Origin: Burkholderia ubonensis subsp. mesacidophila
GTDB lineage: Bacteria > Pseudomonadota > Gammaproteobacteria > Burkholderiales > Burkholderiaceae
DNA: 64,000 nucleotides
Reading direction: 5' to 3'
Assembly (NCBI RefSeq): GCF_002097715.1
Contig: NZ_CP020740.1
Coordinates: 62,001-126,000 of the forward strand
Part shown: piece after piece, positions 25,542 through 34,601 of the stretch
Layout: each line of letters starts with the position of its first letter
Position numbering within the stretch: the first letter of the stretch is position 1
Position numbers and translations under genes: made by a program
The notes under the pieces: generated by a model
Databases searched by the model: none
What the model saw: only the letters and a program-made list of their open reading frames with translations
Told to the model about the DNA's origin: nothing

Positions 25542-26344
25542 AGACCTGCCTCGATCAGGGATAGATGTCGGACGAACCGTGCAAGGTACGAGCGACCGGG
25601 ATTGGGATTCGCGCTGTGGTAATAGGCAATTGCCTTCGCGACCGAGTCAGTCCGAGCGAAGTTCTCGGTAAGGATCGCCTCGGCGACCGCGACGTTCGTT
25701 GCGGGCGCGAGCGCGTCCCACGCCGACGCAAAGCGCTTACCGTGGTAGCACCAGTTCACCTGCATGAGGCCGACGTCGAAATTGCAGCGCTCACGCGCGA
25801 GCAGCGCCTCGATTGCCTTGTAGGCTTCCTCGCGCGACTTGAAGAAGTAGCCCTGGCCCGCGATATTCAGCGTCCAAGGCCACGCGCGTCCCCGGTAGTT
25901 CGATTCGTTCAGCGCGATGCCGGCGAGGATCTTCGGATCGACGTTGGTGTGCAGCAGCTCGAACGGGACAACCGCACGGGAGCACGCCCATCCACCCCGC
26001 CGCTCGGCGAGCGCCGCCTGCGCGCCGTCATCCAGCACGAGCGGCCGCAGCCAGCCACGTTCGATGAACAGATCATCCAGCGCGACATCGCGCCCATCGA
26101 TCGATACGGTGATGCCCGCGTTGCGCGAACTGCGCACTGTCTGTCCGATCAGCGGGGACGCCCATTCGACAAAGGCATCGAGGCCGCAGTAATAGACCGG
26201 CTTCCCGGGGAGCATCGCAACCTGGCGCCTCGGTCCGTCTTGAATGACGACGCTCACCGGACTGATCACCCGGGCAATCACGGCCGACTGGGCGTATGCG
26301 CTCGCCAACGCCATCGCGGCGACGAATGCCATACGGATGATCAT
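25538..26344 (-). CDS. Second lytic transglycosylase with an extra N-terminal domain
   Basis: A 268-residue exported protein. Signal peptide to about residue 20; residues 22-105 form a small beta domain (VIARVISPVSVVIQDG, GITVSIDGRDVAL) like a nuclease/SH3-type module. An SLT domain follows, with the probable catalytic Glu in ALNESNYRG (about residue 147) and DVGLMQVNW. The junctions on both sides are 4-base overlaps. A second, larger muramidase in one operon suggests separate wall openings for the VirB core and the pilus. Confidence 0.75.
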   Translation of the reverse strand: MIIRMAFVAAMALASAYAQSAVIARVISPVSVVIQDGPRRQVAMLPGKPVYYCGLDAFVEWASPLIGQTVRSSRNAGITVSIDGRDVALDDLFIERGWLRPLVLDDGAQAALAERRGGWACSRAVVPFELLHTNVDPKILAGIALNESNYRGRAWPWTLNIAGQGYFFKSREEAYKAIEALLARERCNFDVGLMQVNWCYHGKRFASAWDALAPATNVAVAEAILTENFARTDSVAKAIAYYHSANPNPGRSYLARFVRHLSLIEAGL

Positions 26345-27615
26345 CGCGGCCCCCTGTACGGCTCGAGCACCATGTCACGATTGATCTTGAGCATGAAGTG
26401 GCGTTCACCCGGCGCCGACTTGATGGTCGGCGGGATGTTCTTGTAACGGTCGAGTACCGACTGCGCGGTTTGCGCCGCGATCTGACCCGCCGTGCTTCCT
26501 ACTTGGGTGACGCCAAGCGGGCCCGTCGTCGTGGACTGGTCGCCTTTGCTGAACGCTCTAACCAGAATGGCCGTCAGGAATGAGGTCGAGTAGATCTTCC
26601 AGAAATGGTTGTTCACGTGACCACTGAAGCCGGCCGCGCCATCACCGTCCGTTCCTTGTGCGCCATACAACGGCACGTGCTTGCCGTTCGGCAGACGCAT
26701 TTCTGCACCGGCCACGAGAATCGACTCCTGCCCAGGTTGAATGTCCGAGCTATACGGCGCGACAATCGTGGTTCCCCACGGAATTACCAGACAGCGACCG
26801 TCACCGTTGTTCGCGTACACATCGCTCTCGACGGTCAGCGACGCCGTGCCGGGGCGATCCGAGTTGAGCAACTCGCTCGAAAGAACGGGAATCTTTGCAG
26901 GCGGCGACAGCGTGCAGCCTTGCGATTGACCAACAAAGCCTGTCCGCGCGAAATCCTTGTCGCCTTCGCTCAGTTGCGCTACGTCGCGCATGAAGGCGTT
27001 GTCGCGCTGTTGAGTCGTCGCCGGGCCAGCGACTTGGCTTCCCCTCGAAGCCAATGCCGCCTGCGCCGTCGCGTCTTTCATCGCGGCGTCTTGAGCTGCC
27101 GCCTGCTGGAGCAGCATCTGCTGCGGCGAGATGACGCCGTTCGGCAACTGCGGTTGCTGCGGCTGGGCGTCCTTGACCTTCACACCCGGACGGAAGATCG
27201 GCGAGGCGTAGATGCTGTCTTCGTCGTTCGCCGCTTTGAGTTCCGCCGTGCCCGCGCTCGGCAAAACGGCGTCGGCCGACAGCGTCGGCTTCTTCGTATT
27301 CGCTGCGGCCGCGGCGCTGGCGGCCGCAGCGGCTTCAGCTGCGCGCCGATGTGCCTCGGACTCTTGTTGGTCGATGATCTTGTCGACGTCCGCCTTGTCG
27401 GCATTGCTTTTGTCAACCGCTTCGGCCGCGCGTTCGCGTTTCGCCTTCAGCGCCTCCGCCTCTGCTTTGTTGGCTTCGAGGGTCTGCGTGTAGAAGCCCA
27501 GCGTGCCGATCGCGATGGCAGCGATCGCGCCAATGGCAATCATGACGTTGCGAGGCACCTTGCCCTTGAGCAAGGTCTTTTCTTGCGGGCTGGTCGGATC
27601 GGTCTGCGTTGCCAT
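26341..27615 (-). CDS. virB10: VirB10/TrbI-like type IV secretion protein
   Basis: A 424-residue protein: short cytoplasmic N-terminus, one transmembrane helix (NVMIAIGAIAAIAIGTLGFY, about 25-44), an Ala/Gln-rich coiled linker (45-200) and the VirB10 beta-barrel domain (LTVESDVYANNGDGRCLVIPWGT onward, with an FSGHVNNHFW antenna region). VirB10 spans both membranes and couples ATPase energy to pore opening. The ATG at 27615 follows GAGGA. No virB4 or virB11 neighbour is seen. Confidence 0.85.
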   Translation of the reverse strand: MATQTDPTSPQEKTLLKGKVPRNVMIAIGAIAAIAIGTLGFYTQTLEANKAEAEALKAKRERAAEAVDKSNADKADVDKIIDQQESEAHRRAAEAAAAASAAAAANTKKPTLSADAVLPSAGTAELKAANDEDSIYASPIFRPGVKVKDAQPQQPQLPNGVISPQQMLLQQAAAQDAAMKDATAQAALASRGSQVAGPATTQQRDNAFMRDVAQLSEGDKDFARTGFVGQSQGCTLSPPAKIPVLSSELLNSDRPGTASLTVESDVYANNGDGRCLVIPWGTTIVAPYSSDIQPGQESILVAGAEMRLPNGKHVPLYGAQGTDGDGAAGFSGHVNNHFWKIYSTSFLTAILVRAFSKGDQSTTTGPLGVTQVGSTAGQIAAQTAQSVLDRYKNIPPTIKSAPGERHFMLKINRDMVLEPYRGPR

Positions 27616-27622
27616 ACCGTCC

Positions 27623-28498
27623 TCAGAAGCCAAACAGACCGCGACGGCCGCGGGTGATCGTCACTTCCTCGCCCGGTCGCGTGAGCGTCACCTCGTCAGC
27701 CAGTCGCTGGATGACGAGGTACGGGCCGCGGCGGATAAAGTTCGGGCTGACGACGTCGCCGCCGTCTTTGATGGTTGGCACAGCGAATGGCGTACGCGGA
27801 GGCATCCGAATCCAGATGAACGTGCCGTCGTCGAAGACCGTCTCAGGTTTGAGCGAGTTTGTGCCGGACACGGTGTACTCGAAGTTCAGCTTGTCGGGTG
27901 ACACGCCGATGGGGCCGGAATCCGAGGGGCCAGCATGGTCAGAATCGCGATCCTCGCCCGCCACGATTTCGCGCGCACGCACCTTCGACATCAATGAATT
28001 CGGGTAGTTGAAGCGCACACTCTGATAGAACAGGCCGCCCACGGGCGACGAGACAAGCGTCAGCTCGTATTCGCGCTTATTCGTGCTCAGATGCAGCGTG
28101 TTGACGAGGCCTGGCTTGATAGGCTTCACGTACACGTGGTTTGCGCCATCGGTATCGATGGCCCACTGCACCGAGTCGCCCATCGCCGGCTCGCTGATCA
28201 GGCTCTCCCCTCGCTCCAACTCGATCGTCGTGAGCTTCAGCGGCGCCGTCATCACGCGGAAGATCTGGTCGCGGCTGTACGGAAACACGGCCATGCGCGC
28301 GTCGCCCGGCATCGTGATCGGGTCGGCGCCCGAGTTGTAAGGGTTCACTGGGCTCATCGCGTCACCGATGATGCTGCCGACGTCGAAGTTCGGGATCGGT
28401 GCAATCGGACTGGCGGCCGTCTTCGCGGCGAACGCATTGACCGACGCGGCGATCAACGCGAGCGCGCCCCAGGTCGGGAGGGAACGTGGTCGTTTCAT
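27623..28498 (-). CDS. virB9: VirB9/TrbG-like type IV secretion protein
   Basis: A 291-residue exported protein (signal peptide to about residue 25). The N-terminal VirB9 domain includes MAVFPYSRDQIFRVMTAP and YVKPIKPGLVNTLHLST. The C-terminal domain has NFEYTVSGTNSLKPETVFDDGTFIWIRMP, the hallmark VirB9 strand. It builds the outer-membrane core with VirB10. The start overlaps the virB8 stop by 4 bases. Confidence 0.9.
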   Translation of the reverse strand: MKRPRSLPTWGALALIAASVNAFAAKTAASPIAPIPNFDVGSIIGDAMSPVNPYNSGADPITMPGDARMAVFPYSRDQIFRVMTAPLKLTTIELERGESLISEPAMGDSVQWAIDTDGANHVYVKPIKPGLVNTLHLSTNKREYELTLVSSPVGGLFYQSVRFNYPNSLMSKVRAREIVAGEDRDSDHAGPSDSGPIGVSPDKLNFEYTVSGTNSLKPETVFDDGTFIWIRMPPRTPFAVPTIKDGGDVVSPNFIRRGPYLVIQRLADEVTLTRPGEEVTITRGRRGLFGF

Positions 28499-29211
28499 GC
28501 GCCGGTTTTCTGCAGGGTGAAGAACGGGTAGTAGAGGCCGTACGGATTCGTGCCAAGCACGTCTTCGGCGGTCGGGGGAATGATCTGGTAGCGCATCGTC
28601 AACGCGAAGCGGATCTCGACAGGCTTGTCGGTCGGCGATTGCCGCGTCGATGTCGTGAGCTCGACGACAACCGTCGAATCCTCGAGCAGGGATACGTTCG
28701 TGACCTTCGTCTCTCGCACCAACTTCGGATTCGTCGTGATCTGGTCGAACGGCTTGTCCTCGCTGATCCACGTTGCGAACTGATTCTTCGCGTTGCCGAT
28801 CATCTTGGCCTTGACCGCGTTGATGTTTTTGGCGAGGCGGGAGGTCCGGATATCGTCGGTGAGGACCGGCTCGATCGTGAACCAGTGCTCGACGTCCTGT
28901 CTGATCGCCGTCCGCTTCGCTTGGTCGTCGGGGTTGTAAGCGGCCAGCTGCTTGACCATCGGATTACCGCCGGCGTCCGACGAAACGCCATACGACTTCA
29001 CAACGGACGGCGGCGGCTGCCGGGTGTAGACGGCGCCGCCGGCGATGATCGCGAGGATGAAGCAGAAGGTCTTCCAGTGATTGGCTTCGACGCGCAGACG
29101 CGTCCCCTGATCGAAGATGATCTTTTCGGGATCTTCGTTCGAGTAGTGGCCGGGCGCCGGCGACAGCGCGACCTGCTTCTTGCTACGGGGAAAGAGTCTG
29201 GGGAATCGCAT
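28495..29211 (-). CDS. virB8: VirB8/TrbF-like inner-membrane type IV secretion protein
   Basis: A 238-residue protein with a basic cytoplasmic N-terminus, one transmembrane helix (HWKTFCFILAIIAGGAVY, about residue 45-62) and a periplasmic NTF2-like VirB8 domain. It heads the long minus-strand operon. The start at 29211 is preceded only by a weak site (GGAAC); a longer frame from 29451 looks unlike protein. Confidence 0.75.
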   Translation of the reverse strand: MRFPRLFPRSKKQVALSPAPGHYSNEDPEKIIFDQGTRLRVEANHWKTFCFILAIIAGGAVYTRQPPPSVVKSYGVSSDAGGNPMVKQLAAYNPDDQAKRTAIRQDVEHWFTIEPVLTDDIRTSRLAKNINAVKAKMIGNAKNQFATWISEDKPFDQITTNPKLVRETKVTNVSLLEDSTVVVELTTSTRQSPTDKPVEIRFALTMRYQIIPPTAEDVLGTNPYGLYYPFFTLQKTGA

Positions 29212-29613
29212 CGCGGAGTTCCAATTGGTACGGATCAATTGGAACAGCGGGGGCGACCGCGGCACTTGGGAAAAGAGCGGTGATTTCAGAGACCTTTTCG
29301 CGACCGGTACATGAGCAAGCGCGACGACCGCGAGCACCCAACCGGTTGCATGGGATGAAGGAGAAAGCCACCAAAAATAGGCGAGCTTTCCGGTCTTGCT
29401 TTTGCGTCTACAACGATAAAATCGGGACGCCGATCGTTGCACGCGTTGCACGCAGAACGATGACCGTCACGTAAGGACGATCACTGCAAGTTTTTTAAAA
29501 AACAATGACTTGCGATCGATCGTCGTTCGAGACATACCGGTGTACCGCCACAACCGGTTGCGCGGCATTTTTCAGAAACCGCAACAATCTGTGGCAAACG
29601 ACAGTCCGCCTCT
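29212..29613. promoter_or_regulatory. Divergent control region between virB8 and the KorB-like gene
   Basis: About 400 bp with several dyad or tandem elements. CGTTGCACG is repeated in tandem at 29436-29453. GCAAGT at 29486-29491 and ACTTGC at 29508-29513 flank an AT-rich core (TTTTTTAAAAAA). GATCGATC lies at 29514-29521. These are candidate operators for the divergently encoded KorB-like regulator, controlling the VirB/pilus operon. No gene is seen here. Confidence 0.5.
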
Positions 29614-30189
29614 ATGACCCGTTCCAGTTCGCGCAAAAATCCATCCGTTGAGAATGACGACGCCCCTCAAGACCGCTTGACCGCAATTGCGCAACATGAC
29701 GATCTCCGCCGGGTCGATACCCCTCCGGTGGTGTTGGGTCGCTTTTATCGTGAGCAGCTAGATCGCAGGCTTTGGCCCAGCCAAGCACAACTGGCCGCAG
29801 ACCTCGGCGTGTCGAGGGCCATCGTCACACGATCGATCCAAGCATCTCAGCTTCCGTCCGAAGTGATAGCGGCGTTTGGCGGCCCGGATCGTGTCTCATT
29901 TCGTGCAGCGGAAATCGTTACGAGATTGGTCCGGGAGCTTGGCAGCGAGGTTGTAGCCCGCAGGGCATTGACGGTACCGGCCGGAACCGCTCCGGGGAAC
30001 GTGAGATCGATATTGTGTTCAGGCGTTTTTCGAGCTGAGGACGGACTCGCACTGAGGTTATCTCCAGGAGCAAGCGGTCGACACATCCGAATCGACTCCC
30101 CGCATATTCAACGCGTGCTCCCTCACCTTTCTGTATTGGAAGACCTAGTCAACGCACTCCTGCCGTCCTTGCTTAGCCGCTGCAGCTAA
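29614..30189 (+). CDS. KorB/ParB-like DNA-binding regulator
   Basis: A 191-residue protein with a central helix-turn-helix of the ParB/KorB type (SQAQLAADLGVSRAIVTRSI, about residues 52-71, then LPSEVIAAFGGP). It lacks the N-terminal GxxRxxA CTPase region of true ParB. It lies divergent from virB8 and beside the replication origin, so it probably represses the transfer/pilus operon or acts in copy control. The ATG has only a weak upstream site. Confidence 0.65.
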   Translation: MTRSSSRKNPSVENDDAPQDRLTAIAQHDDLRRVDTPPVVLGRFYREQLDRRLWPSQAQLAADLGVSRAIVTRSIQASQLPSEVIAAFGGPDRVSFRAAEIVTRLVRELGSEVVARRALTVPAGTAPGNVRSILCSGVFRAEDGLALRLSPGASGRHIRIDSPHIQRVLPHLSVLEDLVNALLPSLLSRCS

Positions 30190-30250
30190 GCGCGTCGGAT
30201 AGGGCGGCGGTCCCAAAGAAGGCAACCCGTGCCGGAGCGTTCGGCCAAGA

Positions 30251-31157
30251 GGTGACAGAAACCGACCCGTCAGCTGTGAGTCACCGGGTCGGTGACATTT
30301 TCCGACCGGAGCACGGCGCGAAACTATGACAAATTCCGACCTGCCCGTACGCCCCAAAGGTGACGAATTCCGACCTACTGAGGGACGCAGAACAGTGACA
30401 GATTCCGACCCACGACTCAAACACCAGAAAGGTGACTTGTTCCGACCTACCGGATCAAGGGAAAAGTGACGCAATCCGACCCACAGTAACGGCCGAATGG
30501 TGACCTATTCCGACCTGCGGGACTACCCGCAAAGGTGACATATTTCGACCTGGCGCTACGACATTTGAATCTGGGTATGACACCGCAGCAACGCGACACA
30601 CCACCGTGTGCACGAGCGTAACTCCAGAACGGTGACATTTCCCGACCCGGAAACGGGTCTGTTGAGAAGTGACTTTTTCCGACCCGTGGGTGCGCGCTGG
30701 GCGAAAGGTGACTTTTTCCGACCCGCTAGGCGCAATCACGCCCCCGCGTGGCTACCAAAGGCTTGAAGCTAGGACGTATTCAGCCTCTTTGCCGGCACCG
30801 GGTCGGAAAGTGTCACTTTTCAGGTGAGCTTTCGGGTTAGTCGAGCTTTCGGTCGACTGAAACTGGTTGATCGGGTCGGGAAATGTCACCTTTTAACGGG
30901 GAGAACCAGTGCGGAGCACGTGCTAGGGTTGGGTTTTGTTGTTTCAGGACGACATTTCTTAGATGGTCCTTTGTAAGACAGATAGTAGAACCGTTTGTAA
31001 ACACCTTTGTAAACGGCGGACCGATCCTCGGAATGCCTTGCTAGACATGGGTTTGCGGCAAGTCACAGTCTTTTAACTGTGACTTGATCCGACCCCGGAG
31101 TGACTCAATCCGACCCAGAGTGGACACGACCCGGGCTGGACATGACTTTTTCCGACC
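30251..31157 (+). repeat. oriV: Iteron array (17-bp repeats) at the replication origin
   Basis: I count 15 direct copies of a repeat with consensus GGTGACNNNTTCCGACC, starting at 30251, 30291, 30325, 30359, 30394, 30431, 30465, 30499, 30534, 30631, 30668, 30707, 31078, 31099 and 31141. Two inverted copies lie at 30801-30817 and 30874-30890. Start-to-start spacing is mostly 34-40 bp. The array ends just before a consensus DnaA box and the rep gene. Such repeats bind the Rep initiator and set copy number. Confidence 0.9.
30891..31077. other. AT-richer segment inside the origin, possible unwinding region
   Basis: Between the inverted iterons and the last direct iterons lies a T-rich stretch with three related strings (CCTTTGTAAGAC, CGTTTGTAAACA, CCTTTGTAAACG, 30980-31016). 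It is less GC-rich than the surroundings and could be the duplex-unwinding element. No gene. Confidence 0.4.
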
Positions 31158-31158
31158 G

Positions 31159-31167
31159 TTATCCACA
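31159..31167 (+). promoter_or_regulatory. Consensus DnaA box
   Basis: TTATCCACA, an exact match to the DnaA box, 2 bases after the last iteron and upstream of rep. Confidence 0.8.
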
Positions 31168-31175
31168 AGGGTGAC

Positions 31176-31210
31176 TTGCGCCTATCCCGTGTCACCTTAT
31201 AATTGTGACA
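31176..31210 (+). promoter_or_regulatory. rep promoter with overlapping operator
   Basis: TATAAT at 31198-31203 is a perfect -10, with a TTGCGC -35 at 31176-31181 (16-base spacing). TGTCAC (31190-31195) and GTGACA (31205-31210) form an inverted repeat around the -10. Each arm contains the iteron half GTGAC, as expected for Rep autorepression. Confidence 0.75.
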
Positions 31211-31232
31211 TCCCACCCGGAAGGTCACCTTT

Positions 31233-32084
31233 GTGAAAAAGAAGGCGAAGCAAGCGAGCAAAGAAGCGCAGGTCGAGATCGTCGAGATCGAAGCACTTCG
31301 AATCGAGCCGTCGGATGAGCCGGCGCTTGATACTGACGGCCGGGTAAAGGGAACTGTGGCGATGAGTCGAGCGCTCGTCAATGCACAGCAAGGGCTCACC
31401 CTCAATGAAAAGCGCGTGATGATGGCCGCATTGAGGTGCATCGATAGCAAGAAGTCTCCATACCTACATGGTCGAGGTAACGGCTACGTCAGTGTTCGAG
31501 TTCGAGCGGACGAGTTTGCCGCGCTTGCGGCCCTTGCGCCCCGATCTGGTGAGAAGCAAGCGACAGCCGCTTACGAAGGGCTGAAGGAAGGGTGCGCGAG
31601 CCTGCAAAAGCGGACTCTGACTTACATGGACGGCCCTCGCAAGGTGATTTTGAATTGGGTGTGGAAGGCCGTCTATCACGAAGGTGAGGGTTGGGCAGAA
31701 ATCTCGTTCTCACCGGACCTAACGCCGCACATATTCATGCTTCAACGTAGGTTCGTGTCCTACCAGCTCGAGTTTGCGCGTGGCCTCCAGTCGCTTTACT
31801 CATGGCGGTTACTTGAACTCTTGATGCGCGAGCGCGATCGCGGCCGGTTGCTCATTACCTTGGCGGACTTCCGAACTGTTCTCGAGATCCCGGAAACGTA
31901 TCGCTTCGCAGACATCAAACGTCGCGTGATCGAAACGGCGGTGAACGAGCTGAACGCCAAGGCGGACCTGGTAATCACATGGACTCCAGTGAAGCTCGGG
32001 CGAGCCGTGAACTCATTGGACTTCAAGTTTGACCAGAACCCTCAAAGCCGGTTGGATCTGGGCGAGGTAGCTGAAGTCGCGTAG
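31233..32084 (+). CDS. rep: Replication initiator, Rep_3 (RepB) family
   Basis: A 283-residue initiator starting at GTG with GGAAGG 8 bases upstream. The first winged helix begins LTLNEKRVMMAALRCI (about residue 52). The signature region AEISFSPDLTPHIFML and FARGLQSLYSWRLLELLM lies in the middle, and the second winged helix (FRTVLEIPETYRFADIKRRVIETAVNELN) at 205-245. It binds the upstream iterons to open the origin and, as a dimer, its own promoter. The length is typical. Confidence 0.92.
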   Translation: MKKKAKQASKEAQVEIVEIEALRIEPSDEPALDTDGRVKGTVAMSRALVNAQQGLTLNEKRVMMAALRCIDSKKSPYLHGRGNGYVSVRVRADEFAALAALAPRSGEKQATAAYEGLKEGCASLQKRTLTYMDGPRKVILNWVWKAVYHEGEGWAEISFSPDLTPHIFMLQRRFVSYQLEFARGLQSLYSWRLLELLMRERDRGRLLITLADFRTVLEIPETYRFADIKRRVIETAVNELNAKADLVITWTPVKLGRAVNSLDFKFDQNPQSRLDLGEVAEVA

Positions 32085-32212
32085 TCGGACCGCGGAGGCC
32101 CACTGCGAGGCCGGCAATTCAGTTGGGGCGCGCGCCTCGTCGCGATCGGCGCGACGAAGGATGCAGTCTTCGTGTTGTGATAGGTGGGCAGGTCAATCCT
32201 GCCCATCGGCCG

Positions 32213-33289
32213 TCAGTCTTGTCGGTTTCCGAGATCAAGAGAATCGGAATCCTTCATTTCTTCAGCGAGCAGCGCAACGATGTTGCGTTGGATGCGGTCA
32301 CGGACTTCGCGCGGTAATCCCTGAAGTTCGAGACGTAGCTTGTCGTCACCGTACAGACGAAGGTCCCCGACCTTCACGTTGCCGTGCATGTTGATGTCTA
32401 CGCGTTCGGAGTATCGTTGGCGGTTGGGTGCGGTCGCCAAGTTTGCGTCAGATGCTCGCTTGACTAGATCGTTAACTTTCCGGACGCTGAGCCCTTCGTC
32501 GACGATCTTCCGGATCAACTGGGTCGCTTCCTTTTCACCCGTCGCGCGGTAGTACTTAACAATCGCGTAGGCCATGTTCATGCCGAATGTCTTCGGCTGT
32601 TCGAGCATCTCCTCAATCAGCGCGTCGGGGAGCTCCGCGACCGAAAGCGTTGCAGTTACCGACGATTTGTCGACGCCAAGTTGCTCGCTGAGTGCCGTCT
32701 GGCTAGCGAAATGACCTTCGTTCAGCAATCGCTTCCATACGACTGCATCGTCGAACACTGTTTGAGTCTCATGCTGCGTGTTGAGGTCGTAGCCAAGCTT
32801 GTAGCTCTCGATGCCCTGAGGCACGTCGACTACGATAGCCTTCACGCTGCTCTCTTTCGATTCACGAAGTGCCCGGGTCCGTCGGCCGCCGTCGACGATG
32901 AAGTATCCCTCACCCTTTACGTAGTCCGGAGTAACGTGTACTGCGTGCTGCTGCCCTTGTGTTGCGATGTTCAGGGCCAGCGTTGTGATCGATTGTGCGC
33001 GATAGAAGTGGCGCGGATTGAAGGGGCTTGCCTTCACCGACGCCAGGGGCAGGTCGATCGGTGTTCCGGGCGTATAGTGGTTCGCAACACACCATTCGCG
33101 ATAGGCATCGGAACCCGTGATGCCACTAGCATCAGCGGTAGTTGCCGGGACGACTCTAAGTTCGGGGTGTGGCGCTTGCCTCTGACCGTCCCCTACGATC
33201 GCATCGACGGCGGCAAACCGATCAATAGCGGTGTGCTTCGCCGGTACCGCGACCGTAAAGCCGGCATCAAGACTTCGTCGCCCCTTCAT
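32213..33289 (-). CDS. parB: Plasmid partition protein ParB
   Basis: A 358-residue ParB. The N-terminal CTPase region includes SPFNPRHFY and VDGGRRTRALRESK (about residue 130-145). The central helix-turn-helix is TALSEQLGVDKSSVTATLSV (about 205-224). The C-terminal part dimerises. It should bind the GTTGATACGTATCAAC sites 0.8-1.7 kb away beyond parA. The start overlaps the parA stop by 4 bases and has GGGAG upstream. Confidence 0.92.
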   Translation of the reverse strand: MKGRRSLDAGFTVAVPAKHTAIDRFAAVDAIVGDGQRQAPHPELRVVPATTADASGITGSDAYREWCVANHYTPGTPIDLPLASVKASPFNPRHFYRAQSITTLALNIATQGQQHAVHVTPDYVKGEGYFIVDGGRRTRALRESKESSVKAIVVDVPQGIESYKLGYDLNTQHETQTVFDDAVVWKRLLNEGHFASQTALSEQLGVDKSSVTATLSVAELPDALIEEMLEQPKTFGMNMAYAIVKYYRATGEKEATQLIRKIVDEGLSVRKVNDLVKRASDANLATAPNRQRYSERVDINMHGNVKVGDLRLYGDDKLRLELQGLPREVRDRIQRNIVALLAEEMKDSDSLDLGNRQD

Positions 33290-33975
33290 ACTGCTCCCTC
33301 CTTAACTTGCTCGATGTCCAGGAACTCGAGAATCTCATCGGTGATGGCTTTGATCTCGTCGCGGGCTGCGCGAGCCCCCTTGTCCGAGAGGGCTGATACC
33401 GCTACCCCGTATGCTGCCGCTTGCTTGAAGGATTCTCGATCGCTGAGGCTAGTTTTCAGCACCGGAATCCCCGTGTCAGCGATGGCCTTGCCAAGCGCAC
33501 GTGTGAGCAGGCGCTTGGGCTTTGCTTTGTTGAGCAGCCAAACGGCTTTCAGCTCATCGTTGGTTACGCGGGCTTGCTCGATTAACTGAATGAAGCCGCG
33601 GCTGGACCAAAAGTCCGTCGGCGACGAGGACGTTGGCATCACCACCAAGTCTGCGATCATCAGGACGACAGCTGGTCGCGGATCCTCAACGGATGGCGGG
33701 CAGTCGATCACGATGAAATCGTAGTCGTTGATGTATTTTTTCACCTCGCGGTGGATCATTTTTCCTGACGCGGCGAGGTTTGCGACCGGAAACGAAAGTC
33801 CTTCTTCGCCCTCACCTGCGGCAGCACTCCATTGCAAGAGAGTGTTCTGGGGGTCCGCATCGATCCCAAGGACGCGGTATCCGCGCTCGGCAATGTCGCT
33901 TGCTACGTTGACGCTGATCGTGGACTTGCCCACACCGCCCTTCTGATTCGCTATCGCAAAGATTTTTGCTGTCAT
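33286..33975 (-). CDS. parA: Plasmid partition ATPase ParA
   Basis: A 229-residue Walker-type ParA without an N-terminal helix-turn-helix. The deviant Walker A NQKGGVGKST lies at residues 9-18, the A' motif GIDADPQN near 38 and Walker B FIVIDCPPS near 93. The ATG at 33975 has GAGGA 8 bases upstream; an extension to 34002 is unlikely. The short form is type Ib-like in size although its ParB is large. Transcription runs away from the parS cluster. Confidence 0.92.
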   Translation of the reverse strand: MTAKIFAIANQKGGVGKSTISVNVASDIAERGYRVLGIDADPQNTLLQWSAAAGEGEEGLSFPVANLAASGKMIHREVKKYINDYDFIVIDCPPSVEDPRPAVVLMIADLVVMPTSSSPTDFWSSRGFIQLIEQARVTNDELKAVWLLNKAKPKRLLTRALGKAIADTGIPVLKTSLSDRESFKQAAAYGVAVSALSDKGARAARDEIKAITDEILEFLDIEQVKEGAV

Positions 33976-34551
33976 TGATCGGGTCCTCAAGAATCCACCC
34001 AATCATAATTTGAAAATACAAAAACTCAAGCATTTTGTTGTAGAACGGCAATTATTCGTATCACCGAACTGATCGTTGCGGACCCATACCCTGCCCTCGA
34101 TCCCGTACCCTGACTCGTTGATACGTACCAACGAGTCGCCCGCTGGCTCGGAGGCAAAGGTCCAACTTTCGGCTTGAGGTGTAACGGCGGTACCTGTCGC
34201 GCAGACGCGGACGCATGACATTGAATAACCGACCTGTTGATACGTATCAACGGTCCCTCGCCGTCCCAGAGGCGAAGAGCCAACTCTCGACTTGAGGTGC
34301 AACGACATCACTGCCGTTAGGACATTGACACGGGATATTGTGTCGTCGGTCTGTTGATACGAATCAACGCAGCACACGGAGGATGACAGGTGATGTCCCA
34401 ATGGAATGGCGCGCGGTGTTGATACGTATCAACAGTGGGATCAGTGATCGGATCGCAGGTGCGGATAACGTGAATGTCATCCGGTCGAATTTGAATCGGC
34501 GAAGACGACGAAGTACCGCGCTATCGCTATGAGGAGCGATTGAAATGGCAC

Positions 34552-34601
34552 TTGATGGTCATGGGGGTGTTGATACGTATCAACACCCCCATGACCATCA
34601 A
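34552..34601. repeat. 50-bp perfect palindrome centred on a parS site
   Basis: The parS core at 34569-34584 is extended on both sides by 17 perfectly complementary bases, giving an uninterrupted 50-bp palindrome. It could extrude a cruciform. Confidence 0.85.

Noticed and set aside
30251..30723. CRISPR-like look of repeats with unique spacers at about 35-bp intervals
   Set aside because: Repeats are only 17 bp and degenerate, spacers are 17-22 bp, no cas genes are present, and the position beside rep and a DnaA box identifies them as iterons.
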